64,000 nt of DNA from Actinomadura livida. GTDB lineage: Bacteria > Actinomycetota > Actinomycetes > Streptosporangiales > Streptosporangiaceae. The position numbers and the translations under genes are program-made. Location of the stretch: the NCBI RefSeq assembly GCF_014648675.1, contig NZ_BMRO01000004.1:174737-238736 (forward strand). The letters run 5' to 3'. Shown here piece after piece: positions 18,449 to 27,170 of this stretch. The stretch's first letter is position 1; the number at the start of each line of letters is the position of its first letter. The notes beneath the pieces are model-generated. The model made no database searches and was not told the origin of the DNA. It saw only the letters and a list, made by a program, of their open reading frames with translations.

Positions 18449-19705
18449 ATGAGCGATATCGCGGATGCTTCGCTGGCGTATGAGGGCGTCAAGCGGATCG
18501 AGTGGGCCGACCGGAGCATGCCCGTGCTGCGGCAGATCCGGGAGCGGTTCGCCGCCGAGCGTCCCCTGGACGGGCTGAAGGTCGCGGCGTGCATGCACAT
18601 CACGACCGAGACCGCCGGGCTCATCCGCACGCTCCAGGCCGGGGGCGCCAGTGTCGCGCTCGCCGCGTCCAATCCGCTCTCCACGCAGGACGACACCGCC
18701 GCCGCGCTCGTCCAGGAGTACGGGGCCGAGGTCTTCGCGCGGGCCGGTACCGACCGCGAGGGGTACTACGCCCACATCCACAAGGCGCTGGAGACCGGGC
18801 CCGACTTCGTCCTGGACGACGGCTGCGACCTGGTCAACACCCTGCACACCGACCGGACCGACCTGCTCGGCACGGTCAAGGCGGGCTGCGAGCAGACGAC
18901 GACGGGTGTCATCCGGCTGCACCAGATGGCCTTCGAGGGTGCGCTCCGCTTCCCGATGGTCGCGGTCAACGACACCGACACGAAGCACATGTTCGACAAC
19001 CGGTACGGGACCGGGCAGTCAACCCTGGACGGCATCGTCCGCGCGACGAACACGCTGCTCGCGGGGAAGACGATCGTCATCGCCGGGTTCGGCTACTGCG
19101 GCCGGGGGCTGGCCGAGCGGGCCCGCGGCCTCGGCGCCCGGGTCGTGGTCACGGAGATCGACCCGGTGAAGGCGCTGGACGCGGCGCTGCAGGGCTTCGC
19201 CGTCCAGCCGATGGCGCAGGCGGCCGCCGACGGCGACGTCTTCATCACGGTCACCGGCAACCGGGACGTGGTGAACGGGGAGCACCTCGCCGTCATGAAG
19301 GACGGCGCGATCCTCGCCAACTCCGGCCACTTCGATGTCGAGATCGATGTCCGCGCCCTGGCAGAGATGGCCGTCGAGGTCCACCGGGGCGTCCGCCCGC
19401 AGGCCGACGAGTACGTCCTGGCCGACGGGCGCCGCCTCGTCCTGCTCGCGGAGGGGCGGCTGGTCAACCTCGCCGCCGCCGAAGGGCACCCGGCCGCCGT
19501 GATGGACATGTCGTTCGCCGACCAGGCCCTCACCTGCGCGTGGCTCGCGACCGCCCACGCGACCCTCTCGCCGGCCGTGCACGACGTCCCGAAGGAGATC
19601 GACACGGAGGTGGCCCGCCTCAAGCTGGCGTCGATGTCCATCGACATCGACCACCTCTCGAAGGAGCAAGAGGACTACCTGCGCTCCTGGCGCATCGGGT
19701 CCTGA
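18449..19705 (+). CDS. Short-form (archaeal/Thermotoga-like) SAH hydrolase paralogue
   Basis: This NAD-dependent hydrolase of the AdoHcyase family has 418 residues. It keeps the core: MHITTETAGLI, DDGCDLVNTLH, EQTTTGVIRLHQM, VNDTDTKHMFDNRYG (catalytic Lys/Asp), the NAD loop GFGYCGRG (about 213-220) and GHFDVEID. It lacks the internal segment of the long form and the terminal KPDHYRY. That architecture is seen in archaeal and Thermotoga enzymes, some of which act on S-inosylhomocysteine. It may therefore hydrolyse SAH, S-inosylhomocysteine or a related thioether; sequence alone cannot decide. ATG 18449 follows GAGGGGGG. Six base pairs separate it from the next gene, so they are probably co-expressed. 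Confidence 0.9.
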   Translation: MSDIADASLAYEGVKRIEWADRSMPVLRQIRERFAAERPLDGLKVAACMHITTETAGLIRTLQAGGASVALAASNPLSTQDDTAAALVQEYGAEVFARAGTDREGYYAHIHKALETGPDFVLDDGCDLVNTLHTDRTDLLGTVKAGCEQTTTGVIRLHQMAFEGALRFPMVAVNDTDTKHMFDNRYGTGQSTLDGIVRATNTLLAGKTIVIAGFGYCGRGLAERARGLGARVVVTEIDPVKALDAALQGFAVQPMAQAAADGDVFITVTGNRDVVNGEHLAVMKDGAILANSGHFDVEIDVRALAEMAVEVHRGVRPQADEYVLADGRRLVLLAEGRLVNLAAAEGHPAAVMDMSFADQALTCAWLATAHATLSPAVHDVPKEIDTEVARLKLASMSIDIDHLSKEQEDYLRSWRIGS

Positions 19706-19710
19706 CCCCG

Positions 19711-20289
19711 ATGCCCGCAGGCGCCTACCTCCACCTGGAGGGAGAGATCGAGGAGCGCTTCCAGTGCGCGCCGGGGCCCGGCGGGTGGCGGTACACGGCC
19801 CGGCGCTCCGACGGCGTCCGCGTCGACCTGGTGACGGACGCGCGCTGGCGGCAGATCCGCGTCGAGCTCGTCACGCCGACCTGGTGGCTGCGCGGCGGTC
19901 TCACCGGTCCGAAGCTCGCCTGGGTGCGCGCCGCCGGTGAGACGGGGACGGAGCACACGGAGCGCGCGGCCGGCTTCCTGTCCGACTCGCCCGGTTTCCT
20001 CGTGGCGATCGCGCACTCGCTGGCGCTGGACGAGAACGCGGAGACCGATGTGCGCCTCGTCCAGCTGAACGGCCCGTCCCTCGCGCCGCTGACGACGACC
20101 TGGCGCTGGCACCGGTCCGGGACGGCGGTCTACGAGACCGACACCGAACCGCTACCGGTCGCGCAGTACGAGATCACTGACCTGGCCACGGGCGAGATCG
20201 AGGCGGTGCACCTGGCGGGCGACGTCGTCGTCGCCGCGCCCGGCATCGAGCTCACCGAGCTTGAGTCCCCGCCCAATCTCCGCCTCTAG
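19711..20289 (+). CDS. Unrecognised conserved-looking protein downstream of short-form SAH hydrolase
   Basis: I do not recognise this 192-residue protein. It has no TM segment, signal peptide or cysteine. It is rich in beta-type residues (alternating polar/hydrophobic runs and many Trp: GGWRYTARR, PTWWLRGG, TTTWRWHRSG), and predicted strands throughout suggest a lipocalin- or beta-barrel-like fold. It begins at ATG 19711, six bases after the SAH hydrolase stop, with no obvious ribosome-binding site, so it is likely coupled to that gene. A link to methyl-cycle metabolism rests only on this position. Confidence 0.72.
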   Translation: MPAGAYLHLEGEIEERFQCAPGPGGWRYTARRSDGVRVDLVTDARWRQIRVELVTPTWWLRGGLTGPKLAWVRAAGETGTEHTERAAGFLSDSPGFLVAIAHSLALDENAETDVRLVQLNGPSLAPLTTTWRWHRSGTAVYETDTEPLPVAQYEITDLATGEIEAVHLAGDVVVAAPGIELTELESPPNLRL

Positions 20290-20354
20290 CGACGGGCGGC
20301 GGACGTTTCCCGATAAGGTCCCTTACCTCCCACGATGATCAGGAGGTCGCGGAC

Positions 20355-21290
20355 TTGTACGGCCAGCCACCGGGGCAGGGACAGCCGCCCCCCGTTCCGC
20401 CGATGGGCGCTCCCGCCCCGCCACCGGCCGGGAAGCGGTCACCGCTCGTGTTCGTGCTGGCCGGGCTCGCGGTCGTCGTCGTCCTCGGGGTGGTGGCCGT
20501 GGTACTGGTGGCCGTCCAGAGCGCCGGGGGCCGGCTGAGCGGCCCGCTCAAGGCCGAGCAGTGCATCGACACGGGCTTCGGGAACGGCACGGGCAACAAG
20601 ATCCCGGCCAGTACCCGGGTGAAGTGCGACGACCCCGCGGCCAGGGCCAAGGTGGTCAAGATCACCGCCGAGCGGCAGGCCACGGCGTACCAGTTCGGCA
20701 CCCGGTCGGAGCCCGACTGCCCGGCCGGCACGGACGGCGTCAGCAACGTCACCCTCAAACAGGGCGACAAGCGCTACTACGAGGCGTGCGTCCGCAACCT
20801 CGACGGCCCCCACCCGGGCGACCCGGGCGCGGGCGGCGCACTGCTGTCGGTCGGGGACTGCGTCAGCGGCGGCTCCTTCGGCATCGGCGGCAAGGAGGTC
20901 GCCTGCACCTCCGCCAACTGGTACGGCAAGGTGATCGCCCGCGTCGACGCCGAGGCGTCCTGCCCGGCGAAGACGCTGGAGACCATGAAGCTGCGGTCCT
21001 TCGGCGGCGGCGAGCTCACCCGGCCAGTGCTGTGCCTCGGCGCGGGCGGCGGCGTCCTGGCGACCGGTGACTGCATCGCCGACCCCTCGTACGCCGTCGG
21101 CGGCCCGAAGAAGGCCGACTGCGCCCGCCCGACGGCCGTCGCGAAGATCGAGGGCCGGGTCAGGGCGAAGCGGGACTGCCCCGCCACGTCCACCCACCTC
21201 ATGACGGCCGACGGCGCCTACCTCCCGGTCATGTGCCTGAAGAAGATGCGCCCCACCCTCAACGACAAGATCCGCTCCCTGGGCGGGTGA
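20355..21290 (+). CDS. Membrane-anchored extracytoplasmic protein, LppU-like
   Basis: The 311-residue protein has a Pro/Gly-rich cytoplasmic start (YGQPPGQGQPPPVPP), one TM helix (about 31-55) and an outside domain. The outside domain carries about ten cysteines in three similar segments (KAEQCIDTG, SVGDCVSGGSFGIGGKEVACTS, ATGDCIADPSYAVGGPKKADC), which suggests internal repeats held by disulfides. This matches the LppU/SCO3897-type actinobacterial family; the function is unknown. The start is a TTG at 20355 with a perfect AGGAGG at 20341-20346, 8 nt upstream. No better start exists, so the TTG is well supported. Confidence 0.8.
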   Translation: MYGQPPGQGQPPPVPPMGAPAPPPAGKRSPLVFVLAGLAVVVVLGVVAVVLVAVQSAGGRLSGPLKAEQCIDTGFGNGTGNKIPASTRVKCDDPAARAKVVKITAERQATAYQFGTRSEPDCPAGTDGVSNVTLKQGDKRYYEACVRNLDGPHPGDPGAGGALLSVGDCVSGGSFGIGGKEVACTSANWYGKVIARVDAEASCPAKTLETMKLRSFGGGELTRPVLCLGAGGGVLATGDCIADPSYAVGGPKKADCARPTAVAKIEGRVRAKRDCPATSTHLMTADGAYLPVMCLKKMRPTLNDKIRSLGG

Positions 21291-21372
21291 GCGGGGCCGG
21301 GCCGTGGGCGGGCGGGCTTCGGCCTCTCATCGAGACGCGTAGCCTGCCCACGGCCTCATCCCCGGCCCGGCT

Positions 21373-22116
21373 TCACCCGGTGAGGGGTTTCTCCCAGATG
21401 GACACGTGCTGGGCGCTCTCGCTCGTGAAGGGCTCGCGCGTCCAGCCGTCCCAGCGGTCGCGCAGGCGCAGCCCGGCGAGCCGGGCCATCAGGTCGAGCT
21501 CCGCCGGCCACACGTACCGGAACGGGAACGAGCGGTACTCCCCGCGGCCGTCGACGACCTCGATGTGGTGCGAGCTCATCGCCTGGGCGGCCACGTCGTA
21601 CACGTCGAAGCCCCACTGCGTCTCGCTCACTTGGAACGGCACGACGTCCTGCCCCGGCGGAAGCCGCCGCAGCTCGGGCACGCCGACCTCGATCACGAAC
21701 GTGCCGCCGGGGTCGAGGTGGGCGGCCGCGTTGCGGAAGCAGGCCACCTGAGCGTCCTGCGTCGTCAGGTTCATGATCGTGTTGAACACCAGGTAGACGA
21801 CGGAGAACGTCCCCGCCGCACGCGCCGCGGCGAAGTCGCCGACCGTCACCCCGATCGCGGCACCGCCCGGCTTGGCGCGCAGCCGCGCGATCATCGCCCG
21901 GGACATGTCTATGCCGTGGACCTCGACGCCGCGTTCCGCCAGCGGCAGCGCTATGCGACCGGTCCCGATCCCCAGTTCGAGGGCCCGGCCGTCTCCGGCG
22001 AGTTCCGCGAGTACCTCGACGGCCGGTTCGACGGCGCCGGCCGCGAACATCTCCGCGGACGCCTCGTCGTACCCCACCGCGACCCGCTCTCCGAAGCAGC
22101 CGTCTGAATCGTCCAT
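21373..22116 (-). CDS. Class I SAM-dependent methyltransferase
   Basis: The 247-residue protein contains the Rossmann methyltransferase motif I LELGIGTGRIALPLAERG (about 45-62), motif II HGIDMSRAMIARL and a post-motif VVYLVFNTIMNLTT. The central DPGGTFVIEVGVP strand and the C-terminal beta region are typical of small-molecule methyltransferases. ATG 22116 (MDDSDG) is preferred over the in-frame ATG five codons upstream. The substrate is unknown. It faces the LppU-like gene and shares its orientation with the GNAT gene upstream of it. Confidence 0.88.
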   Translation of the reverse strand: MDDSDGCFGERVAVGYDEASAEMFAAGAVEPAVEVLAELAGDGRALELGIGTGRIALPLAERGVEVHGIDMSRAMIARLRAKPGGAAIGVTVGDFAAARAAGTFSVVYLVFNTIMNLTTQDAQVACFRNAAAHLDPGGTFVIEVGVPELRRLPPGQDVVPFQVSETQWGFDVYDVAAQAMSSHHIEVVDGRGEYRSFPFRYVWPAELDLMARLAGLRLRDRWDGWTREPFTSESAQHVSIWEKPLTG

Positions 22117-22167
22117 CGCTGGACCGTACAAACCGCGACACCCGTCACGCGAACGATTTCCGGGGCG

Positions 22168-22623
22168 TCAGAGCGATCGCGTCATGAACACGCTGTTGGG
22201 GTCGGGCTTGTAGTCCGCGAAGGGCTCGCAGTAGGTGAAACCGAACCGTTCGTACAGCTTCCTGGCGGGGAGGAAGAACTCGGCCGAGCCGGTCTCCAGG
22301 CTCAGCCGGGCGAACCCCATGCGCTTCGCCTCGGTGAGGACGTGTTCCAGCAGCAGTGACGCGATCCCGCTCCGCTTGCGCCGCGGTGTCGTGCGCATCG
22401 ACTTCAGTTCGGCGTGGGCGGCGTCCAGCCTCTTGATGGCCCCGCAGCCCACCACCGAACCGCCGTCCATCACCGACCAGAACGTGACGTCCGGCGCGCG
22501 AAGGGCTTCGAGGTCGAGGGCGTGCTTGCTCTCCAGCGGCGTGATGGACCGCATCTCCTGGACGTGTTCCTGGAGAAAGCCGGCGATCTGCGTGCCGGAC
22601 AGGTCGTCAACGATGATGTTCAT
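22168..22623 (-). CDS. GNAT-family N-acetyltransferase
   Basis: The 151-residue acetyltransferase has the acetyl-CoA-binding signature RRKRSGIASLLLEHVLTEAKRMG (about 82-104), followed by LSLETGS and LYERFGFTYCEPF, the usual motif B and C-terminal strand. The ATG at 22623 (MNIIVDD) begins the fold directly; an upstream in-frame start adds only basic residues. The acceptor is unknown, and it could modify a small molecule or a protein N-terminus. The methyltransferase lies 51 bp downstream in the same direction. Confidence 0.88.
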   Translation of the reverse strand: MNIIVDDLSGTQIAGFLQEHVQEMRSITPLESKHALDLEALRAPDVTFWSVMDGGSVVGCGAIKRLDAAHAELKSMRTTPRRKRSGIASLLLEHVLTEAKRMGFARLSLETGSAEFFLPARKLYERFGFTYCEPFADYKPDPNSVFMTRSL

Positions 22624-22982
22624 CCCGCTCCTCCGGCACTTCGGCACCCTGCGCATCTACGGTCCAAGTATTCCGCGACAAGCGCTCCTTCGTCCCGGCC
22701 GGCCGCCTGACCCATGCCGCACGGTGGTCGACCAACGTGGCAGCGACAACCCAGCTGATCAGCGCAGTACGAAGTGGAGAGGCCGAGCGAAGGGGAGAGA
22801 CCGAGCGAACAGTAGACGCTCCCTGAAGACTGGGAGAACTAGTCGCTCCTCCCTTGTTGACGGGCCTGGCGCGCGTATCCGGGATGCTGCGTTCCCGGGA
22901 TGCTGCGTTCCCGGGATGCTGCGTTCCCGGGATGCTGCGTGTTCAGACGATCCCCACAAGTATGTTCCGGGGCGGTAGGCGT
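22624..22982. other. Intergenic region with short tandem repeats
   Basis: These 359 bp lie between the GNAT gene and the 3' end of the HNH gene; no gene is convincing. It contains the 16-bp tandem repeat listed separately and a degenerate repeat GGAGAG-CCGAGCGAA near 22777-22810. Confidence 0.5.
22881..22940. repeat. 16-bp tandem repeat, 3.75 copies
   Basis: GGGATGCTGCGTTCCC occurs at 22881, 22897 and 22913, with a truncated fourth copy at 22929-22940. Each unit starts GGGA and ends TCCC, so successive copies can form hairpins. It lies just after the 3' end of the HNH gene. There are no spacers, so it is not a CRISPR array. Confidence 0.9.
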
Positions 22983-24380
22983 TCAGGGGCCGGCGGATTG
23001 CCGGGATCCTCGCAAGGAGGTGCGGGGTTGTGCGGTGGGGGGTCTTGCCATGGGGAGTCTTGTCCGTTGGGGGCGTGGGGCATGGGGACGAGGTTGCGGG
23101 CGGGTTCCCGTCGGGCGGGAAGGTAGAGACGCCGGTTTCTGCTGCCAGGGGCTCGCGGTGCTGGACGGTGAGCGGTGGCCGCGGGTGTGCCGGGGGCGCG
23201 GGAGCCGGTAGGTGTAGTGGCCGTCGTCGTTTCGGGTGATGTGGATGCGGTCGGGGTTGGCTGCCTTCCACCGGTTGTGCCATCCGCAGGTCAGGGTGAG
23301 CTTGTCGATGTCGGTGGGGCTGTGGCCGAGGGACCAGCCGTGCACATGGTCGACCTCGCACAGCGTGCCGGGAACCTCGCATTCCTGAACGGCGCACGTC
23401 GGATAGAGGGTTTCCAGGACGCGGCGCTGGCCTGGAGTGGCGAACCGTTCTCGGTACCCGAGGTAGAGCGGCAGGTGACCGCGCCCCAGCAATAGCGGCG
23501 ATACCCCGGCGGCCAAAGCGATGCGGCGGGCCTGGGCGGCGGGGATCGGGGTGCCGTCGCTGAGGCGGGCCGGGGCGGTGCCGCCGGTAAGGGTGTCCAG
23601 GTCACAGATGACGGTGACCTTTGTGGCCTTGTGCCCACCGGCCAAGGCCCCGGTAAGGGCTGCCGCCATGCGTTCGGGCAGGTCACGGTCGTCCTCGGTG
23701 CCGGCGGGTTTGGCCAAGGGTGCGAGGGTGCCGTCCCAGATGGCGGCGTCTTCGGCGTTCAGCCAGCCCTTGATGTAGCGGCCGCCGTCCAGGGAGCGGG
23801 TGGAGTCGATCCAGGACCGCTCGTACCCGCGACGGGAGTCGGGGTCGGGGGTTTCGGTACCGTCGCGCTCGGCGATCAGGTCGGTGATCCGATGACCGAA
23901 CGCGGCGACCTTCCCGGCGGAATGGCCCTGCTCGACCAGGTCGAGCAGGATGTTCTCGGCCGCCGCGCAATCCTCCTCGTCCAGCCGGGTGACCGCACCG
24001 GCGATGGTGGAGGCATACCCGTAGGAGAGGTCCCCGCTCGCCAGCCGCGCGGCGACAACGGGAAGGCGGTGGAGTTGGCGGGCGAGAGCGATGCGTTCCT
24101 TCGCGCGGGCCTCCCGCATTCCCAGCCGGATCCGCAGCCAGCTCCGTACGGACGGGTAGCCCCAGCGGCGTAGTTGCCCGGACGCGTCCACCCGCCTGAT
24201 CAGGCTGGCCAGCGCGCTTTCATGGAGGTCGATGGTGCGGCCGAGCGTCTCGGCGTCCCGCAGGCAGGCCGCTGCCGGACCGTCGTCCGGGCGCTGGGCG
24301 AGTTCGGCCGCGATCAACGCCGCCGCATCCACCAGCTCGCTGGTGGACATCGACGCCACGTCGTTCTCGCTCGAACACAT
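22983..24380 (-). CDS. DUF222 / HNH endonuclease domain protein (13E12 type)
   Basis: The 465-residue protein has an N-terminal DUF222 (13E12 repeat) helical domain (about 10-330) and a zinc-finger-like HNH motif near 340-390: CAVQECEVPGTLCEVDHVHGWSLGHSPTDIDKL, then LTCGWHNRWKA. Such proteins occur in many copies in actinobacterial genomes and may be linked to mobile DNA; activity has rarely been shown. A Pro/Arg-rich tail of about 70 residues follows. The ATG at 24380 lies beside an AT-richer promoter region (CAATATTAAG), unlike its neighbours, consistent with acquired DNA. Confidence 0.88.
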   Translation of the reverse strand: MCSSENDVASMSTSELVDAAALIAAELAQRPDDGPAAACLRDAETLGRTIDLHESALASLIRRVDASGQLRRWGYPSVRSWLRIRLGMREARAKERIALARQLHRLPVVAARLASGDLSYGYASTIAGAVTRLDEEDCAAAENILLDLVEQGHSAGKVAAFGHRITDLIAERDGTETPDPDSRRGYERSWIDSTRSLDGGRYIKGWLNAEDAAIWDGTLAPLAKPAGTEDDRDLPERMAAALTGALAGGHKATKVTVICDLDTLTGGTAPARLSDGTPIPAAQARRIALAAGVSPLLLGRGHLPLYLGYRERFATPGQRRVLETLYPTCAVQECEVPGTLCEVDHVHGWSLGHSPTDIDKLTLTCGWHNRWKAANPDRIHITRNDDGHYTYRLPRPRHTRGHRSPSSTASPWQQKPASLPSRPTGTRPQPRPHAPRPQRTRLPMARPPTAQPRTSLRGSRQSAGP

Positions 24381-24589
24381 GACACAATGCTATCGAACAA
24401 CTCCGGACCGTGTTCGCAATCGCACGGATGTTCGAGGTGACAATATTAAGACCCGATCGATAGCCCGCCCGCGATACCGGGGCGTTTGGGCAGGTGCGGC
24501 CATGGATGGACGGACGGCGTGTGACGGGGCTCGGCCACCGAGCGGCAGAGACCCCCCGGGAAGATCGTCTGGGGGGTTGAGGGGTGGGG

Positions 24590-24790
24590 TCAGCGGTCGA
24601 GTTCGCCGGTCTTGATGCGGGCGACGAGACGAGTGAGGGCGGGGCGGTCGAGCCGGAGGGCGGGCCCGGTCGGGTCGGTGCTGTCGCGCACGGCGATGGT
24701 GGTGTCGAGGCAGGCCAGTTCGATGCAGGTACCGCCCTCCTGACTGCTGTGGCTGCTCTTGCGCCACGCAGCGCGCTCCGTATCTTTCAC
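24590..24790 (-). CDS. DUF397 family protein of a WhiJ-like trio
   Basis: This small 66-residue protein matches the DUF397 pattern: AAWRKSSHSSQEGGTCIELA, then VAVRDST (here IAVRDSTDP) and a hydrophobic LDRPALTRLVA helix. In Streptomyces such proteins pair with WhiJ-type regulators and may antagonise them. The start is GTG 24790, overlapping the regulator stop codon (GTGA), so expression is coupled. An ATG upstream in the same frame lies inside the regulator gene and is not used. Confidence 0.92.
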   Translation of the reverse strand: MKDTERAAWRKSSHSSQEGGTCIELACLDTTIAVRDSTDPTGPALRLDRPALTRLVARIKTGELDR

Positions 24791-25596
24791 AGGCCCTCCA
24801 TGACCTCGCGGATCAGATTCTGTGAGGCTACATCCGTGAGAGCGGAGCCGACGATCAAGTCCCACAGCCGTCGGAGCTCCGCCACCCGAGGGGCCGGTTC
24901 GATCACCCGGCCGGTGCCGCCCGCGCTCTCCACGAATGCGATCTCGGGATCGTCATCCAATGTGAACAGGGTGAAACCTGCCGCGGGGAAGACCTGAGCG
25001 CCGTCCGGGACGACCAGAATGTTGATGTAGGGCTCGTTGGAGAGCTCCAGGACGCGAGCGAGTTGGGCCTTGGTGATCTCTCTGTCGCCGACCTCTTTCC
25101 GGATCACCGACTCGAGCATGACGATCACCACCCACGGAGGCTCCTTCCTCTCCAGGACGCGTTGACGGTTCATGCGGGCGTCGACCGCCAGGTCGATGGT
25201 ATTCACGTGCTGACCAGGGCTGAGGACTGCGCGAGCGTACTCTTCGATCTGCAACAGACCGGTGACGACGACCGGTTCGTAGACGCGGATCGAGTTGGCG
25301 CCGCTCTCCAGATCGGCGTAGGGGCGGAAGAAGGTCGGGATGCCCTCCTTGGCGGCGAGGGGCTGGAGCTCCTGGAAGGTGTCGCCAGTGCCGAAGTGGG
25401 CGTCGATGTGCTCGGCGAGCTGCGGGGACGGGGCTTGGGCGGCGGTCTCCACTTTGGAGATGGTGTCGTTCGAGTAGCCGATCGCCTCCGCGAGCTGGGC
25501 TTGGGAAAGTCCGGCTTCGTCCCGAAGCTTCCTGAGTTTTGCCCCGAAGAGTGCCGCGGTTGACTCGGTCGGGTCGAGTCGCTTCCGATTCACCAC
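24787..25596 (-). CDS. XRE helix-turn-helix regulator with DUF5753 domain (WhiJ-like)
   Basis: The 269-residue DNA-binding protein has the HTH at about 17-55 (FGAKLRKLRDEAGLSQAQLAEAIGYSNDTISKVETAAQAP) and a DUF5753 domain over the rest (GLLQIEEYARAVL, LERKEPPWVVIVMLESVIRKEV, NEPYINILVVPDG). These regulators control development or antibiotic production in Streptomyces and are encoded with a DUF397 partner and an RsbW-like ATPase, as here. The start is GTG 25596, next to a second GTG, with GGAGG 7 nt upstream. It is divergent from the ATPase gene; the 117 bp between them hold both promoters. Confidence 0.93.
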   Translation of the reverse strand: MVNRKRLDPTESTAALFGAKLRKLRDEAGLSQAQLAEAIGYSNDTISKVETAAQAPSPQLAEHIDAHFGTGDTFQELQPLAAKEGIPTFFRPYADLESGANSIRVYEPVVVTGLLQIEEYARAVLSPGQHVNTIDLAVDARMNRQRVLERKEPPWVVIVMLESVIRKEVGDREITKAQLARVLELSNEPYINILVVPDGAQVFPAAGFTLFTLDDDPEIAFVESAGGTGRVIEPAPRVAELRRLWDLIVGSALTDVASQNLIREVMEGL

Positions 25597-25713
25597 GAGT
25601 TGCCCTCCGCAAGTATCGAATTCGATAAAGCCGATCCCACTTCCGACGATAACCAGAAGCTTCCACGATGTGTGGCGGATCGCATACGTCGAGTGACGGA
25701 AGAGGTGCACGGC

Positions 25714-26211
25714 ATGATCGTCGGACGAGATCACAGAAAGGGCGAATTCGACATATCGGACTCCTTGCTTCGGGTGGAGAGAACGGCGGCAGGGCCCCGG
25801 GCCTTGCGGCGGGGATTCCTGGCCCTGCCGGACGTCGTCCAGCAGGGTCGTCTGATCGTCGAATCGCAGGTGCTGCAATGGGGGCTCGCGGAGGAGACGG
25901 CGGAGGACGCGGTGCTCATCGCGTCGGAACTGCTCACGAACGCGGTGCGGGCCACGCCTCACCAGCCGATCGCGTTGCGGATGGCTCTCGCGGGTGACGG
26001 GCTCCGGGTGGAGGTGTGGGACTCCTCGCCGGAGAGGCCACGGGTGTCCACGCCCGATCTGTCGATGCCCGAAGAAGCACCCGCGGATGACGCTCCCGAC
26101 CCCGGTGGCTGGGGGATGAGAATTGTCGCTTCTCTGGCTCGGGAACACGGCGTCCGGACGGAGTTCGAGGGGAAGAGCGTCTGGGCGGTGTTGAAGGCAG
26201 AGCGGCGGTAG
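25714..26211 (+). CDS. RsbW-like ATP-binding protein (HATPase_c_2), third member of the WhiJ-like trio
   Basis: The 165-residue protein of the anti-sigma-factor kinase type contains the N box ASELLTNAVRAT (about 74-85) and the G box GGWGMRIVASLA (about 134-145) of the GHKL fold, with no sensor part. Such proteins may phosphorylate or sequester a partner. ATG 25714 follows GGAAGAGG at good spacing; a GTG at 25705 is possible. Reading further upstream to 25600 would overlap the promoter region of the divergent regulator. It shares the AT-richer intergenic DNA of that regulator. Confidence 0.88.
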   Translation: MIVGRDHRKGEFDISDSLLRVERTAAGPRALRRGFLALPDVVQQGRLIVESQVLQWGLAEETAEDAVLIASELLTNAVRATPHQPIALRMALAGDGLRVEVWDSSPERPRVSTPDLSMPEEAPADDAPDPGGWGMRIVASLAREHGVRTEFEGKSVWAVLKAERR

Positions 26212-26267
26212 GGAACCGTTGGCGGTGCGGTTACCCCGCCTTGCCCGCCGGGGGGAATGCCTCACTC

Positions 26268-27005
26268 GTGGGGGAGTGGTTCACACGGGAGATCGCGGAC
26301 GCCGGGCGGCTCCGGCTGTTCTGCTTCCTGGTCGCGTTCATCGCCGGGTTCCTGTTCATCCGGTTCAGCGTGCGGATGATCCGGCGGCAGGTGCGGTGGT
26401 GGCCGGGGAACGTCACGCCGGGCGGGCAGCACATCCATCACGCGGTGTTCGGCCTCGTGTTCATGTGCGTGGGCGGCGTTGGCGGGCTGACCATCGACGA
26501 CGGGTCGTCCGGGCTGGCGGCGGCCGCCGCGGCCCTGTTCGGGCTCGGCGCCGCCCTGGTGCTGGACGAGTTCGCGCTCGTGTTCTACCTGCGGGACGTC
26601 TACTGGAGCGAGAAGGGCCGGCTGTCGGTCGAGGTCGTGTTCATCACCGTCGCCCTGTCCGGGCTGCTGCTGCTCGGGCTGCACCCGGTGGGACTGGACG
26701 ACGCGGCCGGCGACGGCCTGTGGGGCATCGCCCTCGCCCTCCTGTTCAACGTGGCCGTCGCCGTGATCGCCCTGCTCAAGGGCAAGATCTGGACCGGCGT
26801 CCTCGGGCTCTTCATCGGGGTGGTCGCGCTGGTCGGCGCGGTGCGGCTCGCGCGCCCGGACTCGCCCTGGGCGCGGCGCCGGTACGCGCCGGGCTCCCGG
26901 AAGGAGCGGTGGGCGCGCAACCGCGAGCGCCGGTACCGGCGGCCCGTGCAGCGGCTCGGCGACCGGCTGAGCGACCTGGTCGCCGGACGCCCGTCCGCCA
27001 AGTAG
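26268..27005 (+). CDS. Conserved integral membrane protein
   Basis: The 245-residue protein has about six hydrophobic segments (roughly 13-30, 52-75, 83-100, 122-140, 150-170 and 176-195) and a very basic cytoplasmic tail (RYAPGSRKERWARNRERRYRRP). Histidine and acid residues sit in or near membrane segments (QHIHHAVFG, LVLDEFALVFYLRDVYW). I do not know the family or function. GTG 26268 (VGEWFTRE) is chosen because GGGGGA lies 11 nt upstream and translation begins just before the first helix; a TTG at 26241 is possible. It lies 56 bp after the RsbW-like gene. Confidence 0.75.
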   Translation: MGEWFTREIADAGRLRLFCFLVAFIAGFLFIRFSVRMIRRQVRWWPGNVTPGGQHIHHAVFGLVFMCVGGVGGLTIDDGSSGLAAAAAALFGLGAALVLDEFALVFYLRDVYWSEKGRLSVEVVFITVALSGLLLLGLHPVGLDDAAGDGLWGIALALLFNVAVAVIALLKGKIWTGVLGLFIGVVALVGAVRLARPDSPWARRRYAPGSRKERWARNRERRYRRPVQRLGDRLSDLVAGRPSAK

Positions 27006-27170
27006 CCGGGCCGCCGGCCGGTAACGGCCGCCGCGCTCGCCGGAGGCGTCCCGCTGCTCGACCGTGGGAGGGCTTCCGGCGGGAGGAACGGCGATGGTGA
27101 GACCGCGAAGCCGTCCGGTGCCGTACTGACTTTTTTCGAACCGGACCCGGGGTGCGGGCGTCTCACCTCT

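Noticed and set aside
22881..22940. CRISPR array
   Set aside because: Units are 16 bp and contiguous without spacers, and no cas genes are near.
22624..26211. Prophage or integrative element
   Set aside because: An HNH gene and regulators are present but there is no integrase, att-like direct repeat, tRNA or phage structural gene.
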